Translations under genes and position numbers: made by a program
Assembly: GCA_963920705.1 (NCBI GenBank)
Contig: OY987232.1
Span: 5,335,200 to 5,399,199, forward strand
Reading direction: 5' to 3'
Source of the DNA: Odiellus spinosus
Taxonomy: Eukaryota; Arthropoda; Arachnida; Opiliones; Phalangiidae
DNA: 64,000 nucleotides
The notes under the pieces: generated by a model
Databases searched by the model: none
Told to the model about the DNA's origin: nothing
Seen by the model: the letters and a program-made list of their open reading frames with translations, nothing else
Part shown: positions 42,944 through 56,116 of the stretch, piece by piece
How positions within the stretch are numbered: position 1 is the first letter of the stretch
How the letters are laid out: each line of letters starts with the position of its first letter

Positions 42944-45900
42944 TTAGCGAAGGCAACTTCGCGACAAGACGTAGATTATAGAGAAGAACGTGCTAAAAAT
43001 CAGTTGGTGATGGTTGGTAGACGCCAAGTGGTAGAATATAGAGAAGCTGAACGTGCTAAAAATTAGTTGGCGATGGTTGATAGACGCCAAAAGGTAGAAT
43101 ATAGAGAAGCTGAACGTGCTAGAAATCAGTTGGCGATGGTTGATAGACGCCAAGTGGTAGAATATAGAGAAGCTGAACGTTCTAAAAATCAGTTGGCGAT
43201 GGTTGTTAGACGCCAAGAGGTAGAATAAAGAGAAACTGAACGTGCTAGAAATCAGTTGGCGATAGTTGGTAGACGACACGAAGTAGAATATAGAGAAGCT
43301 GAACGTGCTAGAAATCAGTTGGCGATGGTTGTTAGACGCCAAGAGGTGGAATAAAGAGAAACTGAACGTGCTAGAAATCAGTTGGCGAAGGCTGACAGGC
43401 GCCAAGAGGTAGAATATAGAGAAGCTGAACGAACTAAAAATCAGTTGGCGATGGTTGATAGACGCCAAGAGGTGGAATAAAGAAAAACTGAACGTGCTAA
43501 AAATCAGTTGGCGAAGGCTGACAGGCGCCAAGAGGTAGAATATAGAGAAGTTGACCGTTCTAAAAATCAGTTGGCGATGGTTGGTAGACGACACGAAGTA
43601 GAATATAGAGAAGCTGAACGTGCTAGAAATCAGTTGGCGATGGTTGTTAGACGCCAAGAGGTGGAATAAAGAGAAACTGAACGTGCTAGAAATCAGTTGG
43701 CGATGGTTGGTAGACGACACGAAGTAGAATATAGAGAAGCTGAACGTGCTAGAAATCAGTTGGCGATGGTTGTTAGACGCCAAGAGGTGGAATAAAGAGA
43801 AACTGAACGTGCTAGAAATCAGTTGGCGATGGTTGGTAGACGACACGAAGTAGAATATAGAGAAGCTGAACGTGCTAGAAATCAGTTGGCGATGGTTGTT
43901 AGACGCCAAGAGGTGGAATAAAGAGAAACTGAACGTGCTAGAAATCAGTTGGCGATGGTTGGTAGACGACACGAAGTAGAATATAGAGAAGCTGAACGTG
44001 CTAGAAATCAGTTGGCGATGGTTGTTAGACGCCAAGAGGTGGAATAAAGAGAAACTGAACGTGCTAGAAATCAGTTGGCGAAGGCTGACAGGCGCCAAGA
44101 GGTAGAATATAGAGAAGCTGAACGAACTAAAAATCAGTTGGCGATGGTTGATAAACGCCAAGAGGTGGAATAAAGAGAAACTGAACGTGCTAAAAATCAG
44201 TTGGCGAAGGCTGACAGGCGCCAAGAGGTAGAATATAGAGAAGTTGAACGTTCTAATAATCAGTTGGCGATGGTTGGTAGACGACACGAAGTAGAATATA
44301 GAGAAGCTGAACGTGCTAGAAATCAGTTGGCGATGGTTGTTAGACGCCAAGAGGTGGAATAAAGAGAAACTGAACGTGCTAGAAATCAGTTGGCGATGGT
44401 TGGTAGACGACACGAAGTAGAATATAGAGAAGCTGAACGTGCTAGAAATCAGTTGGCGATGGTTGTTAGACGCCAAGAGGTGGAATAAAGAGAAACTGAA
44501 CGTGCTAGAAATCAGTTGGCGATGGTTGGTAGACGACACGAAGTAGAATATAGAGAAGCTGAACGTGCTAGAAATCAGTTGGCGATGGTTGTTAGACGCC
44601 AAGAGGTGGAATAAAGAGAAACTGAACGTGCTAGAAATCAGTTGGCGATGGTTGGTAGACGACACGAAGTAGAATATAGAGAAGCTGAACGTGCTAGAAA
44701 TCAGTTGGCGATGGTTGTTAGACGCCAAGAGGTGGAATAAAGAGAAACTGAACGTGCTAGAAATCAGTTGGCGAAGGCTGACAGGCGCCAAGAGGTAGAA
44801 TATAGAGAAGTTGACCGTTCTAAAAATCAGTTGGCGATGGTTGGTAGACGACACGAAGTAGAATATAGAGAAGCTGAACGTGCTAGAAATCAGTTGGCGA
44901 TGGTTGTTAGACGCCAAGAGGTGGAATAAAGAGAAACTGAACGTGCTAGAAATCAGTTGGCGATGGTTGGTAGACGACACGAAGTAGAATATAGAGAAGC
45001 TGAACGTGCTAGAAATCAGTTGGCGATGGTTGTTAGACGCCAAGAGGTGGAATAAAGAGAAACTGAACGTGCTAGAAATCAGTTGGCGATGGTTGTTAGA
45101 CGCCAAGAGGTGGAATAAAGAGAAACTGAACGTGCTAGAAATCAGTTGGCGAAGGCTGACAGGCGCCAAGAGGTAGAATATAGAGAAGTTGACCGTTCTA
45201 AAAATCAGTTGGCGATGGTTGGTAGACGACACGAAGTAGAATATAGAGAAGCTGAACGTGCTAGAAATCAGTTGGCGATGGTTGTTAGACGCCAAGAGGT
45301 GGAATAAAGAGAAACTGAACGTGCTAGAAATCAGTTGGCGATGGTTGGTAGACGACACGAAGTAGAATATAGAGAAGCTGAACGTGCTAGAAATCAGTTG
45401 GCGATGGTTGTTAGACGCCAAGAGGTGGAATAAAGAGAAACTGAACGTGCTAGAAATCAGTTGGCGATGGTTGTTAGACGCCAAGAGGTGGAATAAAGAG
45501 AAACTGAACGTGCTAGAAATCAGTTGGCGATGGTTGGTAGACGACACGAAGTAGAATATAGAGAAGCTGAACGTGCTAGAAATCAGTTGGCGATGGTTGT
45601 TAGACGCCAAGAGGTGGAATAAAGAGAAACTGAACGTGCTAGAAATCAGTTGGCGATGGTTGGTAGACGACACGAAGTAGAATATAGAGAAGCTGAACGT
45701 GCTAGAAATCAGTTGGCGATGGTTGTTAGACGCCAAGAGGTGGAATAAAGAGAAACTGAACGTGCTAGAAATCAGTTGGCGAAGGCTGACAGGCGCCAAG
45801 AGGTAGAATATAGAGAAGTTGACCGTTCTAAAAATCAGTTGGCGATGGTTGGTAGACGACACGAAGTAGAATATAGAGAAGCTGAACGTGCTAGAAATCA

Positions 45901-48823
45901 GTTGGCGATGGTTGTTAGACGCCAAGAGGTGGAATAAAGAGAAACTGAACGTGCTAGAAATCAGTTGGCGATGGTTGGTAGACGACACGAAGTAGAATAT
46001 AGAGAAGCTGAACGTGCTAGAAATCAGTTGGCGATGGTTGTTAGACGCCAAGAGGTGGAATAAAGAGAAACTGAACGTGCTAGAAATCAGTTGGCGATGG
46101 TTGTTAGACGCCAAGAGGTGGAATAAAGAGAAACTGAACGTGCTAGAAATCAGTTGGCGAAGGCTGACAGGCGCCAAGAGGTAGAATATAGAGAAGTTGA
46201 CCGTTCTAAAAATCAGTTGGCGATGGTTGGTAGACGACACGAAGTAGAATATAGAGAAGCTGAACGTGCTAGAAATCAGTTGGCGATGGTTGTTAGACGC
46301 CAAGAGGTGGAATAAAGAGAAACTGAACGTGCTAGAAATCAGTTGGCGATGGTTGGTAGACGACACGAAGTAGAATATAGAGAAGCTGAACGTGCTAGAA
46401 ATCAGTTGGCGATGGTTGTTAGACGCCAAGAGGTGGAATAAAGAGAAACTGAACGTGCTAGAAATCAGTTGGCGATGGTTGTTAGACGCCAAGAGGTGGA
46501 ATAAAGAGAAACTGAACGTGCTAGAAATCAGTTGGCGATGGTTGGTAGACGACACGAAGTAGAATATAGAGAAGCTGAACGTGCTAGAAATCAGTTGGCG
46601 ATGGTTGTTAGACGCCAAGAGGTGGAATAAAGAGAAACTGAACGTGCTAGAAATCAGTTGGCGATGGTTGGTAGACGACACGAAGTAGAATATAGAGAAG
46701 CTGAACGTGTTAGAAATCAGTTGGCGATGGTTGTTAGACGCCAAGAGGTGGAATAAAGAGAAACTGAACGTGCTAGAAATCAGTTGGCGATGGTTGGTAG
46801 ACGACACGAAGTAGAATATAGAGAAGCTGAACGTGCTAGAAATCAGTTGGCGATGGTTGTTAGACGCCAAGAGGTGGAATAAAGAGAAACTGAACGTGCT
46901 AGAAATCAGTTGGCGATGGTTGGTAGACGACACGAAGTAGAATATAGAGAAGCTGAACGTGCTAGAAATCAGTTGGCGATGGTTGTTAGACGCCAAGAGG
47001 TGGAATAAAGAGAAACTGAACGTGCTAGAAATCAGTTGGCGAAGGCTGACAGGCGCCAAGAGGTAGAATATAGAGAAGTTGACCGTTCTAAAAATCAGTT
47101 GGCGATGGTTGGTAGACGACACGAAGTAGAATATAGAGAAGCTGAACGTGCTAGAAATCAGTTGGCGATGGTTGTTAGACGCCAAGAGGTGGAATAAAGA
47201 GAAACTGAACGTGCTAGAAATCAGTTGGCGATGGTTGGTAGACGACACGAAGTAGAATATAGAGAAGCTGAACGTGCTAGAAATCAGTTGGCGATGGTTG
47301 TTAGACGCCAAGAGGTGGAATAAAGAGAAACTGAACGTGCTAGAAATCAGTTGGCGATGGTTGGTAGACGACACGAAGTAGAATATAGAGAAGCTGAACG
47401 TGCTAGAAATCAGTTGGCGATGGTTGTTAGACGCCAAGAGGTGGAATAAAGAGAAACTGAACGTGCTAGAAATCAGTTGGCGATGGTTGGTAGACGACAC
47501 GAAGTAGAATATAGAGAAGCTGAACGTGCTAGAAATCAGTTGGCGATGGTTGTTAGACGCCAAGAGGTGGAATAAAGAGAAACTGAACGTGCTAGAAATC
47601 AGTTGGCGAAGGCTGACAGGCGCCAAGAGGTAGAATATAGAGAAGCTGAACGAACTAAAAATCAGTTGGCGATGGTTGATAGACGCCAAGAGGTGGAATA
47701 AAGAGAAACTGAACGTGCTAAAAATCAGTTGGCGAAGGCTGACAGGCGCCAAGAGGTAGAATATAGAGAAGTTGACCGTTATAAAAATCAGTTGGCGATG
47801 GTTGGTAGACGACACGAAGTAGAATATAGAGAAGCTGAACGTGCTTGAAATCAGTTGGCGATGGTTGTTAGACGCCAAGAGGTGGAATAAAGAGAAACTG
47901 AACGTGCTAGAAATCAGTTGGCGATGGTTGGTAGACGACACGAAGTAGAATATAGAGAAGCTGAACGTGCTAGAAATCAGTTGGCGATGGTTGTTAGACG
48001 CCAAGAGGTGGAATAAAGAGAAACTGAACGTGCTAGAAATCAGTTGGCGATGGTTGGTAGACGACACGAAGTAGAATATAGAGAAGCTGAACGTGCTAGA
48101 AATCAGTTGGCGATGGTTGTTAGACGCCAAGAGGTGGAATAAAGAGAAACTGAACGTGCTAGAAATCAGTTGGCGATGGTTGGTAGACGACACGAAGTAG
48201 AATATAGAGAAGCTGAACGTGTTAGAAATCAGTTGGCGATGGTTGTTAGACGCCAAGAGGTGGAATAAAGAGAAACTGAACGTGCTAGAAATCAGTTGGC
48301 GATGGTTGGTAGACGACACGAAGTAGAATATAGAGAAGCTGAACGTGCTAGAAATCAGTTGGCGATGGTTGTTAGACGCCAAGAGGTGGAATAAAGAGAA
48401 ACTGAACGTGCTAGAAATCAGTTGGCGATGGTTGGTAGACGACACGAAGTAGAATATAGAGAAGCTGAACGTGCTAGAAATCAGTTGGCGATGGTTGTTA
48501 GACGCCAAGAGGTGGAATAAAGAGAAACTGAACGTGCTAGAAATCAGTTGGCGAAGGCTGACAGGCGCCAAGAGGTAGAATATAGAGAAACTGAACGAAC
48601 TAAAAATCAGTTGGCGATGGTTGATAGACGCCAAGAGGTAGAATATAGAGAAACTGAACGTGCTAAAAATCAGTTGGCGAAGGCTGACAGGCGCCAAGAG
48701 GTAGAATATAGAGAAGTTGACCGTTCTAAAAATCAGTTGGCGATGGTTGGTAGACGACACGAAGTAGAATATGCGGAAGCAGAACGAACTATAAATCAGT
48801 TTGCGATGGTTGATAGGCGTCAA
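42944..48823. repeat. Expanded 63 bp coding minisatellite, about 93 units
   Basis: The unit corresponds to the Rep repeat of copy 1 (EREAERARNQLAMV style). Much of the array is a 126 bp dimer in which one monomer reads GAATATAGAGAAGC and the other GAATAAAGAGAAAC; the latter has an in-frame TAA. A third monomer type, with GCGAAGGCTGACAGGCGCC, recurs at wider intervals. The stop-bearing dimer has been amplified tens of times, so the array grew after coding was lost. The antisense strand is open for 1959 codons purely because the unit is a multiple of three. Confidence 0.95.
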
Positions 48824-51000
48824 GGTGATGTATATAGAACCAGAGAGCGTTCACAAAAAAGAACCTCTGCGATTGAAAGAAGGGCTAACCCTTTGAATAT
48901 AAAATCAGTTTATTTCAATACCATTAAAGAAGGACGGACTTGGAAATGTGAAGGATGTTCTAATCTTTTTTTTAAGGGATCAGGATCTCTAATAAAATCT
49001 AATGTATTTTTGTCGGTTCCTGGTATCGAGCCCCGCGTGTTAAACGAAAGGGTTTTTTATGCAGCGCTTGCAATAAAGCGGTTAAAAAAAAGAGGTTCCA
49101 AAGTTTTCGAGAGAAAACGGTTTTCAGTTCCCTGTTATACCAGAAGCTTTAGCAAGTATTTCGAATTTGGAGGAGAGAATGATATCCCCCCGAATATCAT
49201 TTGTGCAAATAAGACGACGGGGGTGTAACCAACAAAGGGGTATTAAAGGCAATGTCGTTAATGTAACCATAAATGTTGAGTCCACGGTATCCGTTTTACC
49301 AAGGTTACCCCGTAACACAGACACCATACAAATTGAACTAATGAAAAGGATGCGATATAACAGGCCGTTTATGCATGAAACTGTTCGGCCCAGAAAGATT
49401 ATGGAAGCCCTAAATTATTTATTTCGTACCCCGTTGTATCAGAAACATGAAATAACGATTAATCGCAATATATTAGATCCAATTCTGGAAGAGTTAGAAT
49501 TTATTGTCGATGAAAATGATTCTCAGAGACTTGACATCGAGGTACCACAGGCTAACCCAGTAGGTGGTCCAGGTGTACAAAATAACGGTAGAGACAGCGA
49601 TGATTTATGGAATGAGCCCGATGTTGTTAAAGAAGTAGAAAAGTTTGTCGATGAAATTATTGAATGCGCTGGTGAGCATGATGATGAAAACTTAAATTTA
49701 TTGACTCGAATACAGTTTCATAGACACACGACAACGTGTAAAAAAAAGGTTAATAATAGTTCAGTTTGCCGCTTTGGAATTCCTTTTCCACCCATGCCCC
49801 GTACTCTAATATACGATCCAAAGAAAAGGGTGGTTGGAACGGCGGAGGTAGAAAAGTAATGGAAACAAAATAGTAAACGTTTGTACGATACATTGCAAAC
49901 CAAGGAAAAGGAATTGTTAGCGAAATTAAACATGACTGAAGAAGAGTATATTTCGGCCGTAACTTACGATATTAAAAGAAAAACAGTTCAATTGAAACGA
50001 AATCCTAAAGATACTAGGGTTAATCCTTATAATAAGGAAGTTTTGGGGCTTTGGCAAGCAAATATGGATATTCAGTATGTTCTTGATCCCTACGCTCGCG
50101 TTATGTACATTGTTTCTTATAATGGAAAATCGCAAAGAGGCATGTCGGACCTCTTGCGTACAGCGGCAAAACAAGCGAATAAAGACAAATGTACAGTTAA
50201 AGAGAAATTGAAAGTTATAGCGAATAAGTTTTTAAATTCACACGAGATAAGTGCGCAGGAGGCGGCTTATTCTTGTTTGCAAATTCCTGTGTCAAGGTTT
50301 AGTAGAGCGTGTACGTTCATTAATACAAATTTGCCCGAAAACCGTGTACACATTCTTAAAAGCCAAGTGGAACTTCAAGAGTTGCCAGAAGACATTGACA
50401 AGGTCTTTTCCACTGGGCTTTTAGATCATTATGTCCATAGACCTGATGAGTTGGATATGACAACTTTAGCTCAGTTCGCTGCTTGGTATGAGTATGCCAA
50501 AAGTCGAAGAGCAGTCCCTAATCCCCAATCCAATGATGATGACGTAGAAAACATTGAGGTTGAATCGTATGGTAAGTGGCTAAAACTTAAGGATTCTTCC
50601 GGGTTCGTTAAAAAACGTAGCCACTCTAAAATAGTGAGATATCGAAGGTTTAATTTGCAAAAAGATCCAGAAAACTTTTATAGAGAACAAATAATGTTGT
50701 TTACGCCATGGCGCGATGAAACCAAAGATATCTTAGATCAGGATTTTAAAACAGAGTATGAAGTTTGTCTAGAAAATATTAAGGAAGTCAGAAAAGAATT
50801 TACCGATGAAATTGATGAAATGGCGCTTGAACAGGCCATTAACGATTTTGAGAACGAAGCCATAGAATCAGCTCTTACTAATATGCAACCCGAATTTGAA
50901 CATCAAAATGAATTAGATACATCGGTTGCTACCGAAGATACTGAGTTTCTTGTTAATAGTGCGCAAGACGCTGTAGGAAATATCAATAGAGAGCTAATTA
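48824..51000 (+). pseudogene. Rep relic of the second Helentron, HUH segment deleted
   Basis: Open pieces 48548-49228, 49167-49859 and 49881-51212 follow the intact Rep of copy 1. The first shifts frame near 49060, so the second Cys pair is lost. At 49627 the sequence jumps from the match of 29946 to that of 30799, an 852 bp (284-codon) deletion that removes the HQH metal site. The Y2 tyrosines survive (MYIVSYNGKSQRG), with Ile-to-Asn after the second Tyr. The Rep-to-helicase transition is open here, which shows that the two are normally fused. Confidence 0.88.
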
Positions 51001-51039
51001 ATGGAAATCCTGATAAAACGATCTCGCCGTCAGTTACTT

Positions 51040-51983
51040 TAGTTGATGACTCAGAATACAAAAATATTGTCAGAAAGTTGAATTCGAAACAAAGAGAGAT
51101 ATTCTATCATGTATTGTTTCACTTAAAAACTCGAGAAACGCCTTTACGTCTTTTTGTTACCGGGGGAGCCGGTGTTGGAAAAAGCCAATTGATTAGTGCT
51201 ATTTACGAGTGAGTTTCTAGATTTTACAACAAACAACCTGGGTCTAATCCTTCAGAAGCGAAAGTTATACGATGTGCACCAACGGGTAAAGCGGCTTTCA
51301 ATATAGGTGGAGCTACTTTGCATAGTACATTTAGTTTACCTGTTAGTCAGTTTCCTGGAAATATTTCCAGGCTACACTATTGTACGGTCACATAAAACTG
51401 TTAATTATTGATGAAATTTCTATGGTAGGGGCAAAAATATTTAATAGAGTTAATGCGAGATTGCAAGAAATTATGGGTTGCCCGGAGTATTTTGGCGGAG
51501 TGTCCGTTTTGCTCGTTGGCGATTTTAATCAGCTTAGACCTGTACGTGATTATTTCGTTTTTCAGCCACCAAGTGAAGCTGAAAATCCTTATGTCTCGTT
51601 GATTGGAAACCCTATATGGGAGGAGTTCCAGTTTTCGGAACTAGACGAGATAATGAGACAAAAGGATGATAAAATATTTGCGGAAGCGTTAAATAACATG
51701 GCAGTTGGTAAGATGACACAAAAGAATATAGACCTTTTCAATAGTTTGGAAATAAATTCGTACCGTAAACCTCCAAAAGATGCTATTCATCTTTTTGCCA
51801 CTAATGCTGAGATGAACCGGTTTAATTCAGAGAAACTTGCGAGGATAGAAACTGAAAAGACTTGTTCAGAATCAATAGATTTTGTAAATGGAGACTTAAG
51901 TACCAAAGTTAAGAGTGATATTTTAGCACAAGTTCAAAAGCTAGAAACTTCCAATACTTATGGTCTGCCAAGAGAATTAAAAC
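51040..51983 (+). pseudogene. Helicase relic of the second Helentron, first part
   Basis: Walker A (FVTGGAGVGKSQL), IIDEISMVG and GDFNQLRPV are preserved, but a stop near 51210 and a small deletion near 51370 break the frame. Homology stops at 51983, inside the block that reads GLPKELTLACGARYMM in copy 1, where the nested insertion begins. Confidence 0.86.
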
Positions 51984-52140
51984 CGGGCCGTTGCCGGCCA
52001 CGTTTATTTATAGGTCTCTCACAATTTCATCAGAAACGTCTATGGAGATTACCCTTATGAGGTGGTAATATTTTTCGTCTTGATAACTGGAATCTTCGTC
52101 TCCTTCGTCTCCCGACCGCGAGCCGTTTCATTGAGAGTTT

Positions 52141-52430
52141 GCATTCAAGAGAGAACAATATGTTAGGATCATGGGGGTACTCTTATATTTTTCTATACGT
52201 TTCGGATGAATACTAAGACTGAGATAACAAAAGCTTTATAGATAACGTTGAAACACCGTAAAAGACGGCGTTTCACTGGGAGTTTGCATTCGAAAGAGAT
52301 AAATGTGTTAGATTTACAAGGGTGTTCTATTATACTTTTATTTTGTTGAATACTAAGACTGAGTAACAGTAGCTTTGATAACATTAGAAAGAAAGACGAA
52401 AAAAATGATAACGTTGGTGTATGAAGTTGA
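52141..52430. repeat. Two-copy ~144 bp tandem duplication
   Basis: Units starting GAGTTTGCATTC near 52135 and 52278 share GAATACTAAGACTGAG and an AGCTTT-containing tail, and are clearly diverged. Confidence 0.7.
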
Positions 52431-52818
52431 ATAAAAAACTTGTGTCTAATTAAATATAAATAATAAAGCAAAACGCGAGAGATACAAACGATATAAGTTT
52501 TGGTTTAAAAGATATATTACGATGCCTAGAATTCTTCGTATTAAGTCTAATGCAAAACAGTGTTTTTAACGTTTATAGTGCGAACTGGATTTTTTTATCT
52601 ATGATTATAAGCCGCAGGGTAAATAAACTTGGGTATTATACATTAGCCCAAATGGTATATAACGGTAAGATTTTGAAATGTCTTAGAAAATAGACTCTGA
52701 GACAGACGTACAATAAATTGATTTAGTTATAAAAGTTGGCGGGAAATTAAATTATGCTGCAGAATTTAAAGGAGTCTAGAAAGGATACGGATATAAGAAC
52801 AAAATTGGACACACGCGC

Positions 52819-52930
52819 GATAGGACACAATAACGATGGGATATAATCTCGATGGGACGCAATCTCGACAGAACATAATGTCGATGCGACACAATCTTGA
52901 TAGACCATAATCTTCATGTACATAATCTCA
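52819..52930. repeat. 16 bp minisatellite, seven units
   Basis: Degenerate units of the form GATGGGACACAATCTC repeat in register. Confidence 0.85.
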
Positions 52931-54716
52931 AGTGGAATCTTTATCGATAGTTCACAACCTCGAAATTACATTTTGTTTCCTTGCCCTTCTTGTAATATTT
53001 TAGGTAAGGTTACGTTAGTTAATCACTCGAACTACGTCATCCCTCCAACTAGTTAAACACTCGCTCTAACCCATCCCTCTTATAATATTATAAGTAAGGT
53101 TACGTTAGTAGAGTGCAACAATCTCAGTCTGATTTAGTTGCAGTCGACGCGAAGTCAGCCCCTTTAGAGTCTTCGAACTTTCGGTACTATCACGTGTTCG
53201 ACAAAACGAACTTTCGGACTCGTCGTCCAATTCTTACAATGGGATGTAAATACGTTTTTCAGTTGGCCTATCGCCAGTAGGCCAAATCCGTTTTTTAAGG
53301 GACGTCGACGTAGTTTTTCGAGAGATAAAAGTCATTTGCGCCTATGGATAGAACACATTCTCTCTCTGTCATTCATGCATTCAACATCGTGTAAAAAAAG
53401 TCAACGTCTCTTGCCTGCTGCAGAGGTGGAAGTTCCGTGGTGACGCCTAGAATGTCCTAGCCTTCAAGGATTAGGATAGGCCAAGTAGAGGACAAGTAGT
53501 GGAAAGATGCCTGGGGCCATCATCCAGTACATCTTTTGGACAGCAGAGTAAAGGAAGACTTACGTTTCTTTAGGAACAGTGCGGAGGACTTGGCATAGTT
53601 TTTTGCAAATATGTTCTTTAACGCGATGTTGTTTTTACGACTTCGTTTTCTTTTTTTGCAGGGCTCTCTGAATTTATGAGAATTATACTTGTAATAATAA
53701 AGTTTAATGTTTATTCTGGTCTCGATCGTCTCGTTAATTCTCGAGTAGATATTTTAGTATCTTAGTGGATGTTCATCGTAATCACTTTTAGTTATCTTTA
53801 AGTTAGCAGATTAAAACAACGCTAGTAAGGTCACGTCAGGCTAGTATATTTTATCCCTCGAATTAGCCAATATCCCTTTAGCTAGAAATCCCTTGGTATC
53901 ACCCTTCTCTCTTGTAAATGACGAGTTCGGAGTTGAAGCGAATCTTATAGAGCCATGGCGCGATTGACGTATAACTTCTTTATGCGCGGATTTGTTACGA
54001 GGTGCCGCTTTCGTCGTTCTTATTCTAAACTAAGCGTAGTGGATGAATAAATGGATGGAAACAAAGAAAGAGTCATCATATTATATGTAACGGCAAATTC
54101 GGACTTTATTTATATTTTCATATATAACCATTAATATCTTTGACTCCTACCCTTTAATTCGTAAATACATTTATTTGTAAACGGCAGAGACTCCTCCCAG
54201 GACAATTACAGTCGTAGGGTGTTTTTTCTTTTAGGTCTTCCGATACGCGTATCTAGCTAGCGCGAGGTCCGAGGTTAGAGTTGACATGGTTTTTCTTGCA
54301 CATGGGCTTCCTTTTTTTGTAAATCGGTCCCATGTGTACTCAATTTTAAGAAAACTTTAAATTCCTTTTAGTTGCCATGACCGCGTATGCCGCGGCATGG
54401 TACCAATTATATATTTTTCTACTTACTGGTATCCTGAGGTTGGACTGGAGACTTAAAAGCGAGAGGTCATAATTTTAAATTGAGTTTAAATCTACGGAGT
54501 AAGAAAAAGGCTCGATCGCCATGTGCAAAATAAAATCTAAAGGGCAATCGGAGGATTCGAAATCACGCGATGACGGGACGTCAGCGACCAGTATTCTGTA
54601 TACATTTCAACTTTTAATTGTGCGCGTGCTTCCACGATTATTTGTGCGCGTCGTGTATCGCGTCCTCACAGGAAAACGAGTGAGTTCAAAGCTATTTTAA
54701 AAGGGTACCAGTTAAT
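52931..54716. other. Unassigned part of the nested insertion
   Basis: A short inverted relative of the 14.1-14.7 kb repeat lies at 52985-53110. Near 53680-53720 a TAATAAAGTTTAATG stretch resembles a polyadenylation region, but no bounded element could be drawn. No gene seen. Confidence 0.4.
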
Positions 54717-55325
54717 TAGGTCAAAACTATTAATCTAATATCCCATGAGGTGCACCATGGCAGATCAGTATTTATTAAGTGTTGTTAATAATTTTCATTA
54801 ACCGGCAAATAAACTGAATGGTTTCATTTTAAATCTAAGTGAAAAATGAAAATTAAACGGTATAAACCATCAAAATGAAAACAACCGCTTAAGCGATGTT
54901 AATATTCAACTAAATCGAAAGAACGTCTGAATTAAACTGTGTGAAATGAAATTTAAGAACTATAGTTTTATGCTGAGAGTATTGACGTGTTCGTTCTGCG
55001 GGAGCTCGAGGGAATATTTTTGAATATGGCAAAAACAAGAACTTAATCAATTTACTTTTAAAAAGATCAAATAACGTGCTGCGATCGAGATTAAAAAAGA
55101 TGTCGCGTGCACCATAGGATATTTAATCTTAAACCACAGTTATAGGGCCCGATAATTTACAACAACAATAACCGATTATAAAGTTTGTACAATATAAAAT
55201 AATCATATATATATTAAATCATTTCAATTTAAACTTGTAAATTTGCAATTTTAATTACCTACCACAAAATAAAAAAATGGGTTAATTGATTTACTAGTGT
55301 TTAATTATTCCAAAAGCAAACACTA
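54717..55325. repeat. Duplicate of 13446-13507 joined to 16275-16822
   Basis: The sequence matches the two separated segments of the 13-17 kb locus as one continuous block. Confidence 0.8.
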
Positions 55326-56116
55326 ATTATACAAAAACGTTGTTTTGCTTCGCACTTCAAAAAAGTGCATTTATAGGTAAGAATATCAAACCCGTGAAGG
55401 GACAGAAATTATAAATTATCGTTGAAAGACATATGAATGTCACAGTCTAAGAAATCAGAAAGCTATAATGAAATAATTAATATGAATAAAAAAATTACAT
55501 ATAAATTCGGCCTATTGAAACTTTAAATTATGTAGAAGTCATTCGTAGAAATCACTCTTGGAAAGGGTAACTTAAAGCCTACTATGCGTTTAATGGTAGA
55601 ATTGCGTAATACCAATTAGTTTAAGCTGGCGCTTTTGAAATGTTTAGTTTTTAGGGTGAAGACTTATAGTTCCTTAAGAGAGGTTGCCGTTTGGATGCCA
55701 CTCGAGATTTTGAGCATCTTTCACCACGGGGTATACACTAACAAACCTTTACTTGTGCCTTATCGTCACCTGACACCTCTGCCAAAGTTTAGTTGATTCT
55801 TACTTTTTCCGTTCTCCTAGACTGGTGATATCTTATGGTGATGGTTGCAGTTTCCAGCTTGTAAAAGCATACACTCGCTTTTTTAGAACCTTTACATTCT
55901 TTAACTCTTCATAATTTAAAGTTTCGATAGGCCTAATTTATATGTAATTTTTTTATTGATATTAATTATTTCATTATAGCTTTCTGATTTCTTAGACTGT
56001 GACAATCATATGTCTTTCAACGATAATTTATAATTTCAGTCCCTTCACGGGTTTGATATTCTTACCTATAAATGCACTTTTTTGAAGTGCGAAGCAAAAC
56101 AAGGTTTTTGTATAAT
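55326..56116. mobile_element. Foldback element ending ATTATAC...GTATAAT
   Basis: Inverted arms of about 215 bp (55326-55540 and about 55905-56116) carry TTGTTTTGCTTCGCACTTC near both ends. The centre has no coding frame. The arm sequence also occurs at 16823-17000 and, inverted and shortened, at 11506-11640. Confidence 0.8.

Larger units (their letters stand above)
51984..56116. mobile_element. 4.1 kb nested insertion in the second Helentron helicase
   Basis: Helicase homology breaks at 51983 and resumes at 56117 with the next residues (LACGIRYMM-like), so all of this is inserted sequence. Its right end is the foldback element 55326-56116. Its left end begins CCGGGCCGTTGCCGGCC and does not match the right end, so the block is composite or rearranged. 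No transposase is recognised. Confidence 0.75.

Noticed and set aside
42944-48823. Minus-strand open frame of 1959 codons
   Set aside because: It is the antisense of the 63 bp minisatellite. The unit is a multiple of three and happens to lack stops on that strand; the real Rep repeats read on the plus strand.
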